Notes: generated from the letters alone by a model not told the origin. DNA of 64,000 nt from Bradyrhizobium diazoefficiens (GCF_016616425.1 NZ_CP067101.1:6758001-6822000), one strand, 5' to 3'. Positions 1 to 8,918 are shown, numbered from the stretch's first letter. Made by a program: numbers and translations.

Positions 1-778
1 CGTCGATCTGAGCAATTTTTTCTTCGGTGTCATTCACCTGCTCGATCACACTGGTCACCAAAGCAATGTCCGCCGGACCTAGACCGGCTCCCTTAGTGAA
101 GTCACCGGACTCATCTTTCCGCCCCTCACCCAAGAGCTGCTGAACACCTGCGATTCCTAACCTGTCCAGTTTGTCGATCGCGCGCATGACCGTAAGCCAC
201 TGACCATCATCGGTGATGCCGAGCGCGTCGCGCACCCCGTCGAGCACCTTGCGGTTGTTCACCCTCACCACATACTGGCCGCGCCGGACGCCGAGCGCCT
301 CCATCGTGTCCGCAGCCATCATGCAGATCTCGGCGTCTGCCGCCGGCGTCGCCGAGCCGACCGTGTCGGCGTCGAACTGCATGAACTGGCGGAAGCGGCC
401 GGGGCCGGGCTTTTCGTTGCGGAACACATAGCCGGCGCGATAGCTGCGATAGGGCTTTGGCAGCGTGTCGAAATTTTCGGCGACGTAGCGGGCGAGCGGC
501 GCGGTCAAATCGTAGCGCAGGCTGATCCATTGCTCGTCGTCGTCCTGGAACGAGAACACGCCCTCGTTCGGACGATCCTGGTCGGGCAGGAACTTGCCGA
601 GCGCATCCGTGTATTCCATCGCCGGCGTCTCCACCGGCTCGAACCCGTAGAGCTCGTAGACAGCGCGGATCTTTTCGACCATCTCGCGCGTCGCCCGGAT
701 CGCTGAGGGGTCGCGATCCTCGAGCCCGCGCGGCAGGCGCGCCTTCAGTTTCTGGGGTTTGTTGGGTTTCTCGGCCAT
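1..778 (-). CDS. hisS: Histidyl-tRNA synthetase (N-terminal part, runs off the window)
   Basis: Charges tRNA-His with histidine in the cytoplasm. The first 259 codons are present; the 3' end lies beyond base 1. Translating the minus strand from the ATG at 778 gives a protein starting [18 protein letters not shown]. Class II synthetase features follow: a motif 1 region around EYTDALGKF, the [10 protein letters not shown] segment and a motif 2 region reading [14 protein letters not shown], with the arginine that contacts ATP. It is a true HisS rather than the HisZ paralogue encoded at 56 kb, because these motifs are complete. The start is the only ATG near the conserved N-terminus. A palindromic repeat separates it from ilvE, which lies upstream on the same strand. 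Confidence 0.93.
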   Translation of the reverse strand, partial: MAEKPNKPQKLKARLPRGLEDRDPSAIRATREMVEKIRAVYELYGFEPVETPAMEYTDALGKFLPDQDRPNEGVFSFQDDDEQWISLRYDLTAPLARYVAENFDTLPKPYRSYRAGYVFRNEKPGPGRFRQFMQFDADTVGSATPAADAEICMMAADTMEALGVRRGQYVVRVNNRKVLDGVRDALGITDDGQWLTVMRAIDKLDRLGIAGVQQLLGEGRKDESGDFTKGAGLGPADIALVTSVIEQVNDTEEKIAQID

Positions 779-827
779 GCGCGGCGTTTACCAGCCGGGG
801 CGCGAGGCGGCAACCACCGCAAGGCGT

Positions 828-908
828 CGTCATTCCGGGGCGATGCGGAGCATTGAACCTGGAATGACGAGATTCCGGGTCTGGTCCTTTGGACCATCCG
901 GGAATGAC
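828..908. repeat. Intergenic palindromic repeat (GTCATTCCGG type)
   Basis: The segment begins GTCATTCCGGGGCGATGCGG and ends CCGGGAATGACC. Its outer arms are inverted, with a second internal pair around TGGTCCTTTGGACCA. Similar elements recur at 7447, 18804, 36858, 44547 and 63691. It lies between ilvE and hisS, both on the minus strand, so its hairpin would form in any read-through transcript. Confidence 0.75.
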
Positions 909-916
909 CTCCTCGA

Positions 917-1999
917 TCAAAACAGCTTGCGGATCCAGTTGTGCGGATCGTTGGTGCGGCTGTACTGGATGTCGACGAGCTGCTTGCGCAGCCCCATGGC
1001 GACGGGGCCGGCGGCGCCGCCGCTGATGTCGAAGTCGCCGCTCATCGAGCGCACCTTGCCGATCGGTGAGATCACGGCCGCGGTGCCGCAGGCGAACGCT
1101 TCCTTCAGCCTGCCACTGGCCGCATCCTTGCGCCACTGGTCGAGCGAGTAGGGCTCCTCGCGCACCGTCTTTCCGGCATCCTTCGCCAGCGTGATGATGG
1201 AATCGCGGGTGATGCCGGGCAGGATGGTGCCGAGCGGCGGCGTCGAGAGCGAGCCGTCGTCGAACACGAAGAACACGTTCATGCCGCCGAGTTCCTCGAC
1301 GTAGCGGCGCTCAAGCGCGTCGAGGAAGACGACCTGATCGCAGCCATGCTGGATGGCTTCGGCCTGCGCGCGCAGGCTCGCAGCATAATTGCCGCCGCAT
1401 TTGACGGCGCCCGTGCCGCCGACGGCTGCGCGCGTGTAATTCTCCGACACCCAGATCGACACCGGCGCGGGCCCGCCCTTGAAATAGGAGCCGACCGGGG
1501 AGGCGATGACCGCGAAGATGTATTCGGACGACGGCTTGACGCCGAGGAAGGTCTCGCTCGCGATCATGAAGGGGCGCAGATAAAGGCTGCCCTCGCCGCC
1601 CGGCATCCAGGCGCGGTCGATGCGCACGACCTGCTCGACCGCCTCGATGAACACGTCCTCGGGCAGCTGCGCCATCGCCATGCGGTCGGCCGAATCCCTG
1701 AAGCGCCGCGCATTGGCGTCGGGACGGAACAGGTTCACACCGCCATCGTCGCGCTTGTAGGCCTTCAGGCCCTCGAATATCTCCTGGGCGTAGTGCAGGA
1801 CCGCGCCGGCCGGATCGAGCCGGAAATTGGCGCGCGCCTCGATCCGCGCCTCGTACCAGCCGCCCTTGGCCTGATTGTAGCGAACGATCGCCATGTGATC
1901 GGTGAAGACCCGTCCGAAGCCGGGGTCGACCAGCTTGGCCACGCGGTCCTCCTCAGGCGTCGGATTGGATGCGGGCTGGATGTCGAATTTCATGCTCAT
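917..1999 (-). CDS. ilvE: Branched-chain amino acid aminotransferase
   Basis: PLP-dependent class IV transaminase that interconverts leucine, isoleucine and valine with their 2-oxo acids, using 2-oxoglutarate/glutamate. The 360-residue product has the BCAT fold: EGLKAYKRDDG near residue 70, the substrate loop YLRPFMIASE, the PLP lysine in AVKCGGNYAASL, and the EELGGMNVFFV segment typical of the eukaryote-like BCAT subgroup. The reading frame is open further upstream to 2266. The ATG at 1999 (MSMKFD) is chosen because GGAGG sits just ahead of it and homology begins there; a second ATG at 1993 is possible. It is transcribed divergently from the MarR gene. Confidence 0.92.
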   Translation of the reverse strand: MSMKFDIQPASNPTPEEDRVAKLVDPGFGRVFTDHMAIVRYNQAKGGWYEARIEARANFRLDPAGAVLHYAQEIFEGLKAYKRDDGGVNLFRPDANARRFRDSADRMAMAQLPEDVFIEAVEQVVRIDRAWMPGGEGSLYLRPFMIASETFLGVKPSSEYIFAVIASPVGSYFKGGPAPVSIWVSENYTRAAVGGTGAVKCGGNYAASLRAQAEAIQHGCDQVVFLDALERRYVEELGGMNVFFVFDDGSLSTPPLGTILPGITRDSIITLAKDAGKTVREEPYSLDQWRKDAASGRLKEAFACGTAAVISPIGKVRSMSGDFDISGGAAGPVAMGLRKQLVDIQYSRTNDPHNWIRKLF

Positions 2000-2336
2000 G
2001 TCCTTGCCTCCCGCTGCCGATGGCGGCGCTGTCCTGGCGCCGACCTGCCCTTTCCGGGCCCGGCTGGCTTGATTGGTTTTAGGCCGGACCGCCGCCAGCC
2101 TTGTTACGGCCGGTTTCCGTGGCCAGCATGCCGCCCAGGACATGCTTTTGCGGAAGGCAGAAGTCCAGTATGTTTTGCCGAAATGCCGCTCGACAATCGC
2201 ACGGTAAACCTGATCCGGCCGTCGTCGCCTGTCCGGCTCTCTCCGGCCACTCTGCTTCGAGGCCACCCGGCGCGAAACGATCTAAAATTTCGTGCGGGCT
2301 GATCGTTTTGTAACATTGAGCCCAAGATACGTCAAT
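2000..2336. other. Divergent intergenic region between ilvE and the MarR gene
   Basis: These 337 bases separate two divergent genes and must carry both promoters. The half nearer marR is AT-richer (around 2280-2335). A loose GGGCT...AGCCC inverted pair at 2296-2300/2319-2323 is the only structure seen and may be chance. No convincing gene was found. Confidence 0.4.
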
Positions 2337-2879
2337 ATGCCTGACATAAATTTCGCGACTTCCTCTCACGACGCCGCCGAACCCGGGCCGGCCGCAGACG
2401 ATGGAGGCCATTTGCGCTGGGATATCATCGAGCTACTGTTCTTCGCCTATCGCGACTTCGTCGGCGATCCCGACCAGGAGCTGGAGGCTTTCGGCTTCGG
2501 CCGGGCCCATCACCGGGTCATGCACTTCGTCTACCGCTATCCCGGCCTCAAGGTCGCCGATCTGCTCGACGTCCTGCGCATCACCAAGCAGTCGCTCGGC
2601 CGCGTGCTCAAGCAGTTGCTCGACGAGGGCTATATCGTGCAGAAGACCGGCGAAAATGACCGCCGCCAACGCCTGCTCTACGCGACGCCGAAGGGCGAAG
2701 CGCTGGTGCAGAAGCTCGCCGGCCTGCAGACCACGCGGATCACCAGAGCGCTCGCCGAGATAGGTCCGCAGGATACCGAGACGGTCAAGCGCTTCCTGCG
2801 CGCGATGATCGATCGGGACGATCCGGACAAGGTGCTCGAGACCATCTTCGCTTCCGTCAACCACGACGCCAAGGAGTGA
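2337..2879 (+). CDS. MarR-family transcriptional regulator (PetP-like)
   Basis: A winged-helix DNA-binding regulator of 180 residues. The helix-turn-helix spans about residues 65-100 (VADLLDVLRITKQSLGRVLKQL), followed by the wing ENDRRQRLLYATPKG, the MarR hallmark with its Asp-Arg pair. The ATG at 2337 is preferred over the TTG-type extension at 2292 because the extra residues look non-coding. The stop overlaps the GTG start of a response regulator by three bases, so the two are translationally coupled. This MarR-then-OmpR-type order resembles petP-petR of Rhodobacter. The link to cytochrome bc1 control there is family knowledge; no petABC genes are seen here. Confidence 0.85.
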   Translation: MPDINFATSSHDAAEPGPAADDGGHLRWDIIELLFFAYRDFVGDPDQELEAFGFGRAHHRVMHFVYRYPGLKVADLLDVLRITKQSLGRVLKQLLDEGYIVQKTGENDRRQRLLYATPKGEALVQKLAGLQTTRITRALAEIGPQDTETVKRFLRAMIDRDDPDKVLETIFASVNHDAKE

Positions 2880-3607
2880 CCGTGCCGCTCGCTGCCACTC
2901 TCGCCCGCCCGCCGGCGCGCCCGGCCGATGACGCGCCGCATCTGCTGCTCGTCGACGACGACCGCCGCATCCGCGATCTGCTCTCGCGCTTCCTCGCCAG
3001 CGAGGGCTACCGCGTCACCACCGCCGCGAGCGCCGGCGATGCACGATCGAAACTGCTGGGTCTGCATTTCGACCTGCTGATCCTCGACGTGATGATGCCC
3101 GGCGAGACCGGCTTCGATCTCGCCCGCTTCATCCGGACCTCCTCCTCGGTGCCGATCGTGATGCTGACGGCACGACACGAGGCGGAAGCGCGCATCGAGG
3201 GCCTGCAAATCGGCGCCGACGATTACGTGGCAAAGCCGTTCGAGCCGCGCGAGCTGGCGCTGCGCATCAACAACATCCTGAGGCGCGCCGCCCCGCCGCC
3301 GCAGGCCGCAGCGGTGGAGAAGATCGCGTTCGGCCCCTACGTCTATCATCTCGATCGCGGCGAACTGCGCCAGGGCGAGGAAGTCATCCACCTCACCGAC
3401 CGCGAGCGCGAGATGCTGCGCATTCTGTCGGAGACGCCGGGCGAGACCGTGCCGCGCAGCGCGCTGACCGGCAATGGCAGCGTCAACGAGCGCGCTGTCG
3501 ACGTGCAGATCAACCGCCTCCGGCGCAAGATCGAGACTGACCCCGCCAATCCGCTGTTTCTCCAGGCGGTGCGCGGCATCGGCTACCGTCTGGTGGCCTC
3601 GCCATAA
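2876..3607 (+). CDS. OmpR-family response regulator (PetR-like)
   Basis: Two-component output protein of 243 residues. The receiver domain (residues 22-135) has the acidic pair in LLLVDDDRR, the phospho-acceptor Asp71 in LLILDVMMPGETGF, and the conserved Lys in DYVAKPFEPREL. A winged-helix output domain of the OmpR/PhoB type fills residues 150-243 (ERAVDVQINRLRRKIE). The GTG start at 2876 overlaps the MarR stop; another GTG six bases later is possible. A histidine kinase follows 18 bases downstream and is the likely partner. The PetR resemblance rests on the operon order and is an inference. Confidence 0.88.
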   Translation: MTVPLAATLARPPARPADDAPHLLLVDDDRRIRDLLSRFLASEGYRVTTAASAGDARSKLLGLHFDLLILDVMMPGETGFDLARFIRTSSSVPIVMLTARHEAEARIEGLQIGADDYVAKPFEPRELALRINNILRRAAPPPQAAAVEKIAFGPYVYHLDRGELRQGEEVIHLTDREREMLRILSETPGETVPRSALTGNGSVNERAVDVQINRLRRKIETDPANPLFLQAVRGIGYRLVASP

Positions 3608-3625
3608 ATCAGTGAAGCGCGACCG

Positions 3626-5014
3626 ATGAGCACGATCGATACCGGCCTGACGCTGCTCCGAAGCGCCGCCGGCCGCGTCTCCGCCGCCAATGGCTGGATG
3701 GGCAACGCGTTCAAGGGCTGGATGCCGACCGGTCTCTACGCCCGCGCGCTCCTCATCATGATCGTGCCGATGGTTGTGCTGCAATCGGTCGTCGCCTTCG
3801 TGTTCATGGAGCGCCACTGGAACACGGTGACGCGCCGCCTGTCGGCCGCGGTGGTGCAGGACATCGCCGCGCTGATCGACGTCTACAAGGGCTATCCGCA
3901 GGACAAGGATCGCGACCAGATCCGCCGCATCGCCCAGCAGCGCCTCGGCCTCGTCGTCGATTTCCTCCCCGCCGGCGACATGCCGCCGCCGGGACCAAAG
4001 CCGTTCTTCTCGCTGCTCGACCAGACGCTGTCGGTGCAGCTCGGCCGCCAGATCGGGCGCTCGTTCTGGATCGACACGGTCGGCCGCTCCAATCTCGTCG
4101 AGATCCGCATCCAGCTCGACGATGCCGTGATGCGCGTGTTCGCGCAGCGCAGCGCCGCCTATGCCTCCAACTCGGAGATCTTCCTTTTCTGGATGGTCGG
4201 CACGTCGTCGATCCTGCTGATCGTCGCAGTGCTGTTCCTGCGCAACCAGATCAAGCCGATCCTGCGGCTTGCGGACGCCGCCGAAAGTTTCGGCAAGGGC
4301 CGCGAGGCGCCGAACTTCAGGCCCCGCGGCGCGCGCGAGGTGCGCCGCGCGGCGGTCGCCTTCCTCGAGATGAAGTCCCGTATCGAGCGCACGATGGAGC
4401 AGCGCACCGCGATGCTCGCCGGCGTCAGCCACGATTTGCGCACCATCCTGACCCGCTTCAAGCTCGAGCTCGCGCTGATCGGCGACAGCCCCGAGCTCGA
4501 GGGCATGCGCAAGGACGTCGACGAGATGTCGATGATGCTGGAGGATTACCTCGCGTTTGCGCGCGGCGATTCCGGCGAGCAGTCACAGCCGACCGACATG
4601 GCGCAGGCGCTCGAGGAGCTGCGCAGCGACGCCGAGCGCCACGGCCACACCGCGACCGTGGCGTTCCACGGACTGCCCGTGGTGACGGTGAAGCCGGCCT
4701 CGTTCAAGCGCTGCCTCGCCAACCTCGTCACCAACGCGGCGCGCTACGGCAGGGCCATCGCCATCACCGGCCAGCGCGATCACCGTTATTTGACCGTGAC
4801 GATCGACGACGACGGCCCCGGCATTCCCACTCATTTGCGCGAAGAAGTGTTCAAGCCGTTCCTGCGGCTGGACAATGCCCGCAACCAGGACGAAGGCGGC
4901 ACGGGCCTCGGCCTTGCCATCGCCCGCGACATCGCCCGCTCGCATGGCGGTGACATCACCCTCGGCGACAGCCCGATGGGGGGACTGAGGGCGAGCGTGC
5001 GGATACCGGTGTAG
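3626..5014 (+). CDS. Sensor histidine kinase (EnvZ-like)
   Basis: Membrane-bound kinase of 462 residues. Transmembrane helices lie at about 38-60 and 185-205 with a periplasmic loop between them, then HAMP (206-255), a dimerisation/phospho-acceptor domain with His269 in GVSHDLRTILTRF, and a GHKL ATPase domain (N box LANLVTNAARYG, G1 DDDGPGIPTH, G2 GGTGLGLAIAR). The H box has Ile where most kinases have Pro (RTIL instead of RTPL). Its gene directly follows the response regulator, so it should phosphorylate that protein. The signal it senses cannot be read from sequence. Confidence 0.9.
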   Translation: MSTIDTGLTLLRSAAGRVSAANGWMGNAFKGWMPTGLYARALLIMIVPMVVLQSVVAFVFMERHWNTVTRRLSAAVVQDIAALIDVYKGYPQDKDRDQIRRIAQQRLGLVVDFLPAGDMPPPGPKPFFSLLDQTLSVQLGRQIGRSFWIDTVGRSNLVEIRIQLDDAVMRVFAQRSAAYASNSEIFLFWMVGTSSILLIVAVLFLRNQIKPILRLADAAESFGKGREAPNFRPRGAREVRRAAVAFLEMKSRIERTMEQRTAMLAGVSHDLRTILTRFKLELALIGDSPELEGMRKDVDEMSMMLEDYLAFARGDSGEQSQPTDMAQALEELRSDAERHGHTATVAFHGLPVVTVKPASFKRCLANLVTNAARYGRAIAITGQRDHRYLTVTIDDDGPGIPTHLREEVFKPFLRLDNARNQDEGGTGLGLAIARDIARSHGGDITLGDSPMGGLRASVRIPV

Positions 5015-5026
5015 GCACCGTATTCA

Positions 5027-5052
5027 CCTCTCCCCGCAACAACGGGGCGAGG
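5027..5052. terminator. Hairpin between convergent genes
   Basis: CCTCTCCCCG and CGGGGCGAGG form a stem around a CAACAA loop, with one mismatch in the arms. It lies between the ends of the kinase gene and the DUF3617 gene, so it could stop transcription from both sides. No long T-run follows, so factor-independent termination is uncertain. Confidence 0.45.
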
Positions 5053-5076
5053 CAGCACGCCGATGTTGGATCTCAC

Positions 5077-5607
5077 CTACTTCGGCAACAGCGCCTTCAG
5101 CTTGTCCATGTCGCGCACGTTCATCTTGAAGCCGCCGGGCATCACGATGTCGCCGGGTTTCTGGCCGGGCTTGCAGGCCCCGAGCCATTTGGCTTCAAGC
5201 GTCATGGTGGTATCGCGGCCGGCCGCGCCGGCGGCGCCGCCTTGTGCATGTGACGAGGTCTTCACCGTGTAGGCCGAATTGAAATCGCCCGTGATCTCGG
5301 CGTGCGAGGTCGTGTTGATGCCGGCGACGCTGCACTCGGAATCGCTGACATAGCCGGTCGCGGTCTTCTTGATGTCCTGCCTGGAGCAGATCTGCTTCGC
5401 CATCGGCGAGACGTTGTTGTTCATCTCCCTGTCGACCGTCTCGTCGGTGCAATGCTGGATGGTCATCTCGGGCACGGGCGTGCCGGTCCTGACCATCTTC
5501 ATTTCCCAAAGACCGGCCTTGCGCACCGGCAGATCCTCGGCGCTGACGCTGCCCGCCGACACCACGAGGCAGAGCATCGAGCCGAGCAAAGCGAGTTTGC
5601 GCGTCAT
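5077..5607 (-). CDS. DUF3617 family secreted protein
   Basis: A 176-residue exported protein of unknown function. A signal peptide occupies residues 1-23 (MTRKLALLGSMLCLVVSAGS, cleavage near VSAED). The mature part starts LPVRKAGLWEMKMV, the usual opening of DUF3617 proteins, and has paired cysteines (QHC, KQICSRQ, SECSV, LGACKP). A polar Gly/Ala-rich stretch near residue 125 looks like a flexible loop. It is a single gene with its 3' end facing the histidine kinase. The family assignment rests on the opening motif and the cysteine pattern. Confidence 0.75.
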   Translation of the reverse strand: MTRKLALLGSMLCLVVSAGSVSAEDLPVRKAGLWEMKMVRTGTPVPEMTIQHCTDETVDREMNNNVSPMAKQICSRQDIKKTATGYVSDSECSVAGINTTSHAEITGDFNSAYTVKTSSHAQGGAAGAAGRDTTMTLEAKWLGACKPGQKPGDIVMPGGFKMNVRDMDKLKALLPK

Positions 5608-5650
5608 GCGAGAAGCTCCCCGGCTGAGATTGCGGCGTTACGACAACGCC

Positions 5651-5956
5651 TCAGTAGAGCGTGCGGATCGGCCGGTCGGCGGCGCCATAAGGCACCCAGC
5701 GGCAGGAGAACGAGATGTAACCGCCCTCATAGGCCTGCACCGCCAGAAACTTGACCACCTTGCCGTAGCGCGCGCAGTGATCGACCGCGACCTGTCGTGC
5801 ATCGACCTGGGTGGCCATCGAATAGGCGATGATGCCGCCGGTGTCGTTGCCCTTGAACGGAGGCACCGGAAAGATGTCAGCGTGCGCCGACTGGCTCGCC
5901 ATCACACCCGAGACAACCAGGCTGGCGAAAAGGCCCGCAGCCGCAATGATTCGCAT
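5651..5956 (-). CDS. Small secreted hypothetical protein
   Basis: About 101 residues. A signal peptide ends near SAHADIFPVPPF; the mature protein is roughly 70 residues with two cysteines (DHCARYG, SFSCRWVPYG). I do not recognise the family. The ATG at 5956 is chosen because GGAG lies eight bases ahead; ATG at 5962 and GTG at 5965 are in frame. It may share a promoter with the DUF3617 gene, which starts 44 bases further downstream. Confidence 0.65.
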   Translation of the reverse strand: MRIIAAAGLFASLVVSGVMASQSAHADIFPVPPFKGNDTGGIIAYSMATQVDARQVAVDHCARYGKVVKFLAVQAYEGGYISFSCRWVPYGAADRPIRTLY

Positions 5957-6141
5957 TCCCATCACTCCAATTGGCTGTCGGCAGTTTACGGCGCCGGGGC
6001 CGCCGTGAAAAGAACTGAAGTCCCGTGGGCGACAACGGTGCGGTCAAGTCCTGGCGAAGTGTTGCCGCGCTGCACTTGACCTGCCCCGGCCTTCGCGGCA
6101 CCGTCCGGCCTTCGCAAGAACTTTAGCTGTCCGGATTGACC

Positions 6142-6603
6142 ATGCGCGCCCCCTCCCCGACATCGCTCCGCTTTGCCGCCGTGCTCGGCCTCATGTTCGG
6201 GGCGCTGTGGCTCGGTGAGGCCAGGGCCGCCAATCCGCTCGAGATGAATTTCTGGCTGAGCGGACCGCGCTATGACGGCGCCGTCGCTGATTGCGACAGG
6301 GCGCTGCCGAGAATCGCGAACGAGTTCGCCGAAAAGGAATACTCATTCTGGAATTCCTCGTTGAAGATCACCGGCTTCTCCGCCGTTCGCGAGACCGCGT
6401 TCCGGCCCTGGCAGTCCGACAACATCCCGCGTCGCTATTGCACCGGCGAGGCCATGCTCAACGACGGCAAGGTGCGCAAGGTGCATTTCTCGATCATCGA
6501 GGACGGCGGCTTCGCCGGCTACGGCAACGGCGTCGAGTGGTGCGTGGTCGGGCTCGACCGCAACTGGGCCTATAATCCGGCCTGCCGGGCCGCCAGGCCT
6601 TAA
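6142..6603 (+). CDS. Conserved secreted hypothetical protein
   Basis: A 153-residue protein with a clear signal peptide (LRFAAVLGLMFGALWLGEARA, cleaved near residue 27). The mature part has four cysteines (VADCDRA, RRYCTGE, EWCVVG, NPACRAA), suggesting two disulfides, and an aromatic-rich core. No catalytic motif was seen. The ATG at 6142 is used instead of a TTG two codons earlier. It stands divergent from the small secreted gene at 5651 and ahead of the RNase T2 gene. Confidence 0.7.
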   Translation: MRAPSPTSLRFAAVLGLMFGALWLGEARAANPLEMNFWLSGPRYDGAVADCDRALPRIANEFAEKEYSFWNSSLKITGFSAVRETAFRPWQSDNIPRRYCTGEAMLNDGKVRKVHFSIIEDGGFAGYGNGVEWCVVGLDRNWAYNPACRAARP

Positions 6604-6723
6604 TTCGAAGAGCTCTGATTCGGCCCGGTCGGGCGGCCAGACAACCGTTGCCTGAATTTTGTTCTTGAAATGTTCTCGCTGCCTGCTAGGCTCGATTGCA
6701 CAGTCTAGTTGAGGGGCGTTGCC

Positions 6724-7428
6724 ATGTTTCATTCCAGATTGCATTCGTTCTCCCGCCTGGTGATCTCGCTGGCCCTTTCCCTGATCCTTGCTGCGGGCCT
6801 GGCCTCGTACGCCGGTGACGCAAAGGCCCAGGACAAGCGGCAGAACGCGCCGGGCGAATTCGACTTCTATGTGCTGTCGCTGTCGTGGTCGCCCTCGTTC
6901 TGCGAAGAGGCGGCCGAGCGCGGTGGCCGGTCCCAGATCCAGTGCAGCGGACGGCCCTACGCCTTCGTGGTGCACGGGCTGTGGCCGCAATATGAGAATG
7001 GCTTTCCGGAATATTGCCAGCGTCCCGCACCGCGGCTGAACCGCAGCATCGTCTCCTCGATGCTCGATTTGATGCCGGCGCCGGGCCTGATCTTCAACGA
7101 ATGGGACAGGCACGGCACCTGCTCCGGGCTCGAGGGCCGCAGCTATTTCGAGACGATCCGGAAAGCGCGCGCCGCGATCAAGATTCCGGCCGAATATCTC
7201 GACTTGTCGCAAGCCAAGACCGTGGCGCCGGCGGAGGTCGAGGAAGCCTTCATCAAGGCCAATCCGGGGCTGAGTAATGCCGGCGTCTCGGTCACCTGCA
7301 ACCGGACTCGGCTCTCCGAGGTCCGCATCTGCCTCAGCAAGGATCTGCAATTCCGCGATTGCGACGAGATTGAACGCCGCGCCTGCCGCCGCGATGAGGT
7401 CACCATGCCGCCGATCAGGGGCGGGTAG
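6724..7428 (+). CDS. Ribonuclease T2 family protein
   Basis: Secreted or periplasmic endoribonuclease that cleaves single-stranded RNA through 2',3'-cyclic intermediates. A signal peptide ends near DAKAQDK. Both catalytic signatures are intact: CAS I in FVVHGLWPQYENGF and CAS II in FNEWDRHGTCSG, each supplying an active-site histidine. The opening LSLSWSPSFCEE-like block is also typical. Six or more cysteines fit the disulfide-rich fold. At 234 residues it is normal length. The start is the ATG at 6724, because the upstream TTG would add residues ahead of the signal peptide. A palindromic repeat follows the stop. Confidence 0.9.
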   Translation: MFHSRLHSFSRLVISLALSLILAAGLASYAGDAKAQDKRQNAPGEFDFYVLSLSWSPSFCEEAAERGGRSQIQCSGRPYAFVVHGLWPQYENGFPEYCQRPAPRLNRSIVSSMLDLMPAPGLIFNEWDRHGTCSGLEGRSYFETIRKARAAIKIPAEYLDLSQAKTVAPAEVEEAFIKANPGLSNAGVSVTCNRTRLSEVRICLSKDLQFRDCDEIERRACRRDEVTMPPIRGG

Positions 7429-7446
7429 TCCGAGGCCCCTCTGATC

Positions 7447-7550
7447 ATCATTCCGGGGCGCGCGGAGCGCGAGCTCGGAATCCATCTATCCGCGTTGCCG
7501 GCAGCGAGATGGATTCCGGGCTCGGTGCTGGCGCACCGCCCCGGAATGAC
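7447..7550. repeat. Intergenic palindromic repeat
   Basis: The element opens TCATTCCGGGGCGCGCGGAG and closes CACCGCCCCGGAATGAC, with an inner inverted pair around GGAATCCATC/GATGGATTCC. It is the same family as the element at 828. It lies between the RNase T2 gene and rlmJ, both on the plus strand. Confidence 0.75.
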
Positions 7551-7589
7551 GGCAGTTACTTTCGGCGCGCGATGTCGTAACTGTCCACC

Positions 7590-8450
7590 ATGAACTACCG
7601 CCACGCCTTCCACGCCGGCAACTTCGCCGATGTCATCAAGCACATCGTGCTGGCGCGCATCATCACGTATCTGCAGGACAAGCCGGGGGCGTTCCGCGTC
7701 ATCGACACCCATGCCGGCGCCGGCCTCTACGATCTCGACAGCGACGAGGCACGGCGGAGCGGCGAATGGCTGACCGGCATCGCGCGGCTGATGCAGGCCC
7801 GCCTGTCGAACGAGAGCGCGGCGCTGACCAAGCCTTATCTCGACATCGTCCGCGCCTTCAATCCGAAGGGTGAGCTCAAGGCCTATCCGGGCTCGCCGTT
7901 GATCGCGCGCGGCCTGCTCAGGCCGCAGGACCGGCTCGTCGCCTGCGAACTCGAGCCGAAGGCGCGAAAAGCGCTGATCGACATGCTGCGCCGCGACGAA
8001 CAGGCCCGCGTGGTCGACCTCGACGGCTGGGTGGCGCTGCCGGCCTTCGTGCCGCCAAAGGAGCGGCGCGGCCTCGTGCTGATTGATCCGCCCTTCGAGG
8101 CGAAGGACGAGTTCGAACGGCTGGGTGAAGCCTTCTCGACGGCCTTCGCGAAATGGCCAACCGGCATCTATGTGATTTGGTATCCGGCCAAGAGCCGGCG
8201 TGCCACCGACATGCTGGCCCAAACGGTGGCGCGGCTCGCAGCTGCAGCAAAACCAACGGGAAAATGTCTGCGCCTCGAGTTCAGCGTCGCGCCCCAGCTC
8301 GATGGCGGGGCTCTCGCCTCCACGGGGCTCCTGATTGTCAATCCGCCCTACACGCTGCAGGGCGAGCTCAGGACGATCTTGCCCGAGCTGGAAATCCCGC
8401 TCGGCCAGGGCGGCGCGGCCAGATTCCGGTTGGAGGTACCGAGGCCGTAA
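7590..8450 (+). CDS. rlmJ: 23S rRNA (adenine(2030)-N6)-methyltransferase
   Basis: Methylates A2030 of 23S rRNA using SAM. The 286-residue product begins with the diagnostic MNYRHAFHAGNFADVIKH block. The SAM-binding strand VIDTHAGAGLYDL follows near residue 45, and the catalytic LIDPPFEAKDEF motif (DPPF) is near residue 168. The start is unambiguous. It is a single gene whose 3' end lies about 250 bases ahead of the cold-shock gene. Confidence 0.92.
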   Translation: MNYRHAFHAGNFADVIKHIVLARIITYLQDKPGAFRVIDTHAGAGLYDLDSDEARRSGEWLTGIARLMQARLSNESAALTKPYLDIVRAFNPKGELKAYPGSPLIARGLLRPQDRLVACELEPKARKALIDMLRRDEQARVVDLDGWVALPAFVPPKERRGLVLIDPPFEAKDEFERLGEAFSTAFAKWPTGIYVIWYPAKSRRATDMLAQTVARLAAAAKPTGKCLRLEFSVAPQLDGGALASTGLLIVNPPYTLQGELRTILPELEIPLGQGGAARFRLEVPRP

Positions 8451-8702
8451 CACTCCGGCATTCTTGGGAAAAATATGCAGGAGCGGTAGTCAATCTGGAG
8501 AGAACCGTATTATGCTGATTCTGTGACTGGCTTTACGTTCCGCTTCCGCGAATGGTTGCGGCGGAGTGAAGGCCTAAGAAGGATCCGGCCGGACCGTTGA
8601 GGTCCGCCCAAGGATTGGCCAGCTCCCGGGCTTCGTAACGCCCGGTCATGTCGTGACGCGAGTCTGCGTCGCGGCGGAGGAGCAATGAGGGGGAGTTTCC
8701 CG
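8451..8702 (+). promoter_or_regulatory. Long untranslated leader of the cold-shock gene
   Basis: About 250 bases precede the cspA-like gene. A TATTAT box at 8508-8513 could be a -10 element, though no good -35 is visible. Two local hairpins lie in the leader: CCGGGC/GCCCGG near 8627-8646 and GACGC/GCGTC around 8657-8672. A structured leader is usual for cold-shock mRNAs, where it controls stability and translation by temperature. Function here is inferred from that precedent. Confidence 0.4.
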
Positions 8703-8918
8703 ATGGCCATGACGGGAACGGTTAAGTTTTTCAACGGCGAACGCGGCTACGGTTTCATCAAGCCTGACGACGGCGGCCGCGACGTCTTCGTGCACATTAC
8801 TGCTGTGGAGCGGGCCGGACTGAAGGACCTTGCGGAAGGGCAGCGTATTACTTTCGAAGTCGAACCGGACAAGAAGGGCAAGGGGCCGAAGGCCGTCAAT
8901 CTGGTCATCCTCTCCTGA
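8703..8918 (+). CDS. Cold-shock protein (CspA family)
   Basis: A 71-residue single-domain OB-fold nucleic-acid chaperone. RNP1 (ERGYGFIKPDD, usually KGFGFI) and RNP2 (DVFVHIT) are both present. The first Phe of RNP1 is Tyr, a common rhizobial variant. The ATG at 8703 is chosen over the frame extension to 8685; ATG at 8709 is also possible. A purine-rich GAGGGGGAG precedes it. Directly after the stop comes a composite repeat (8919-9019) that probably forms the mRNA 3' end. Confidence 0.9.
   Translation: MAMTGTVKFFNGERGYGFIKPDDGGRDVFVHITAVERAGLKDLAEGQRITFEVEPDKKGKGPKAVNLVILS

Noticed and set aside
2678..4432. A 584-codon minus-strand open frame
   Set aside because: It is the antisense of the response regulator and kinase genes; GC-rich codon bias makes long spurious frames, and its product is His/Arg/Asp-rich without domains.
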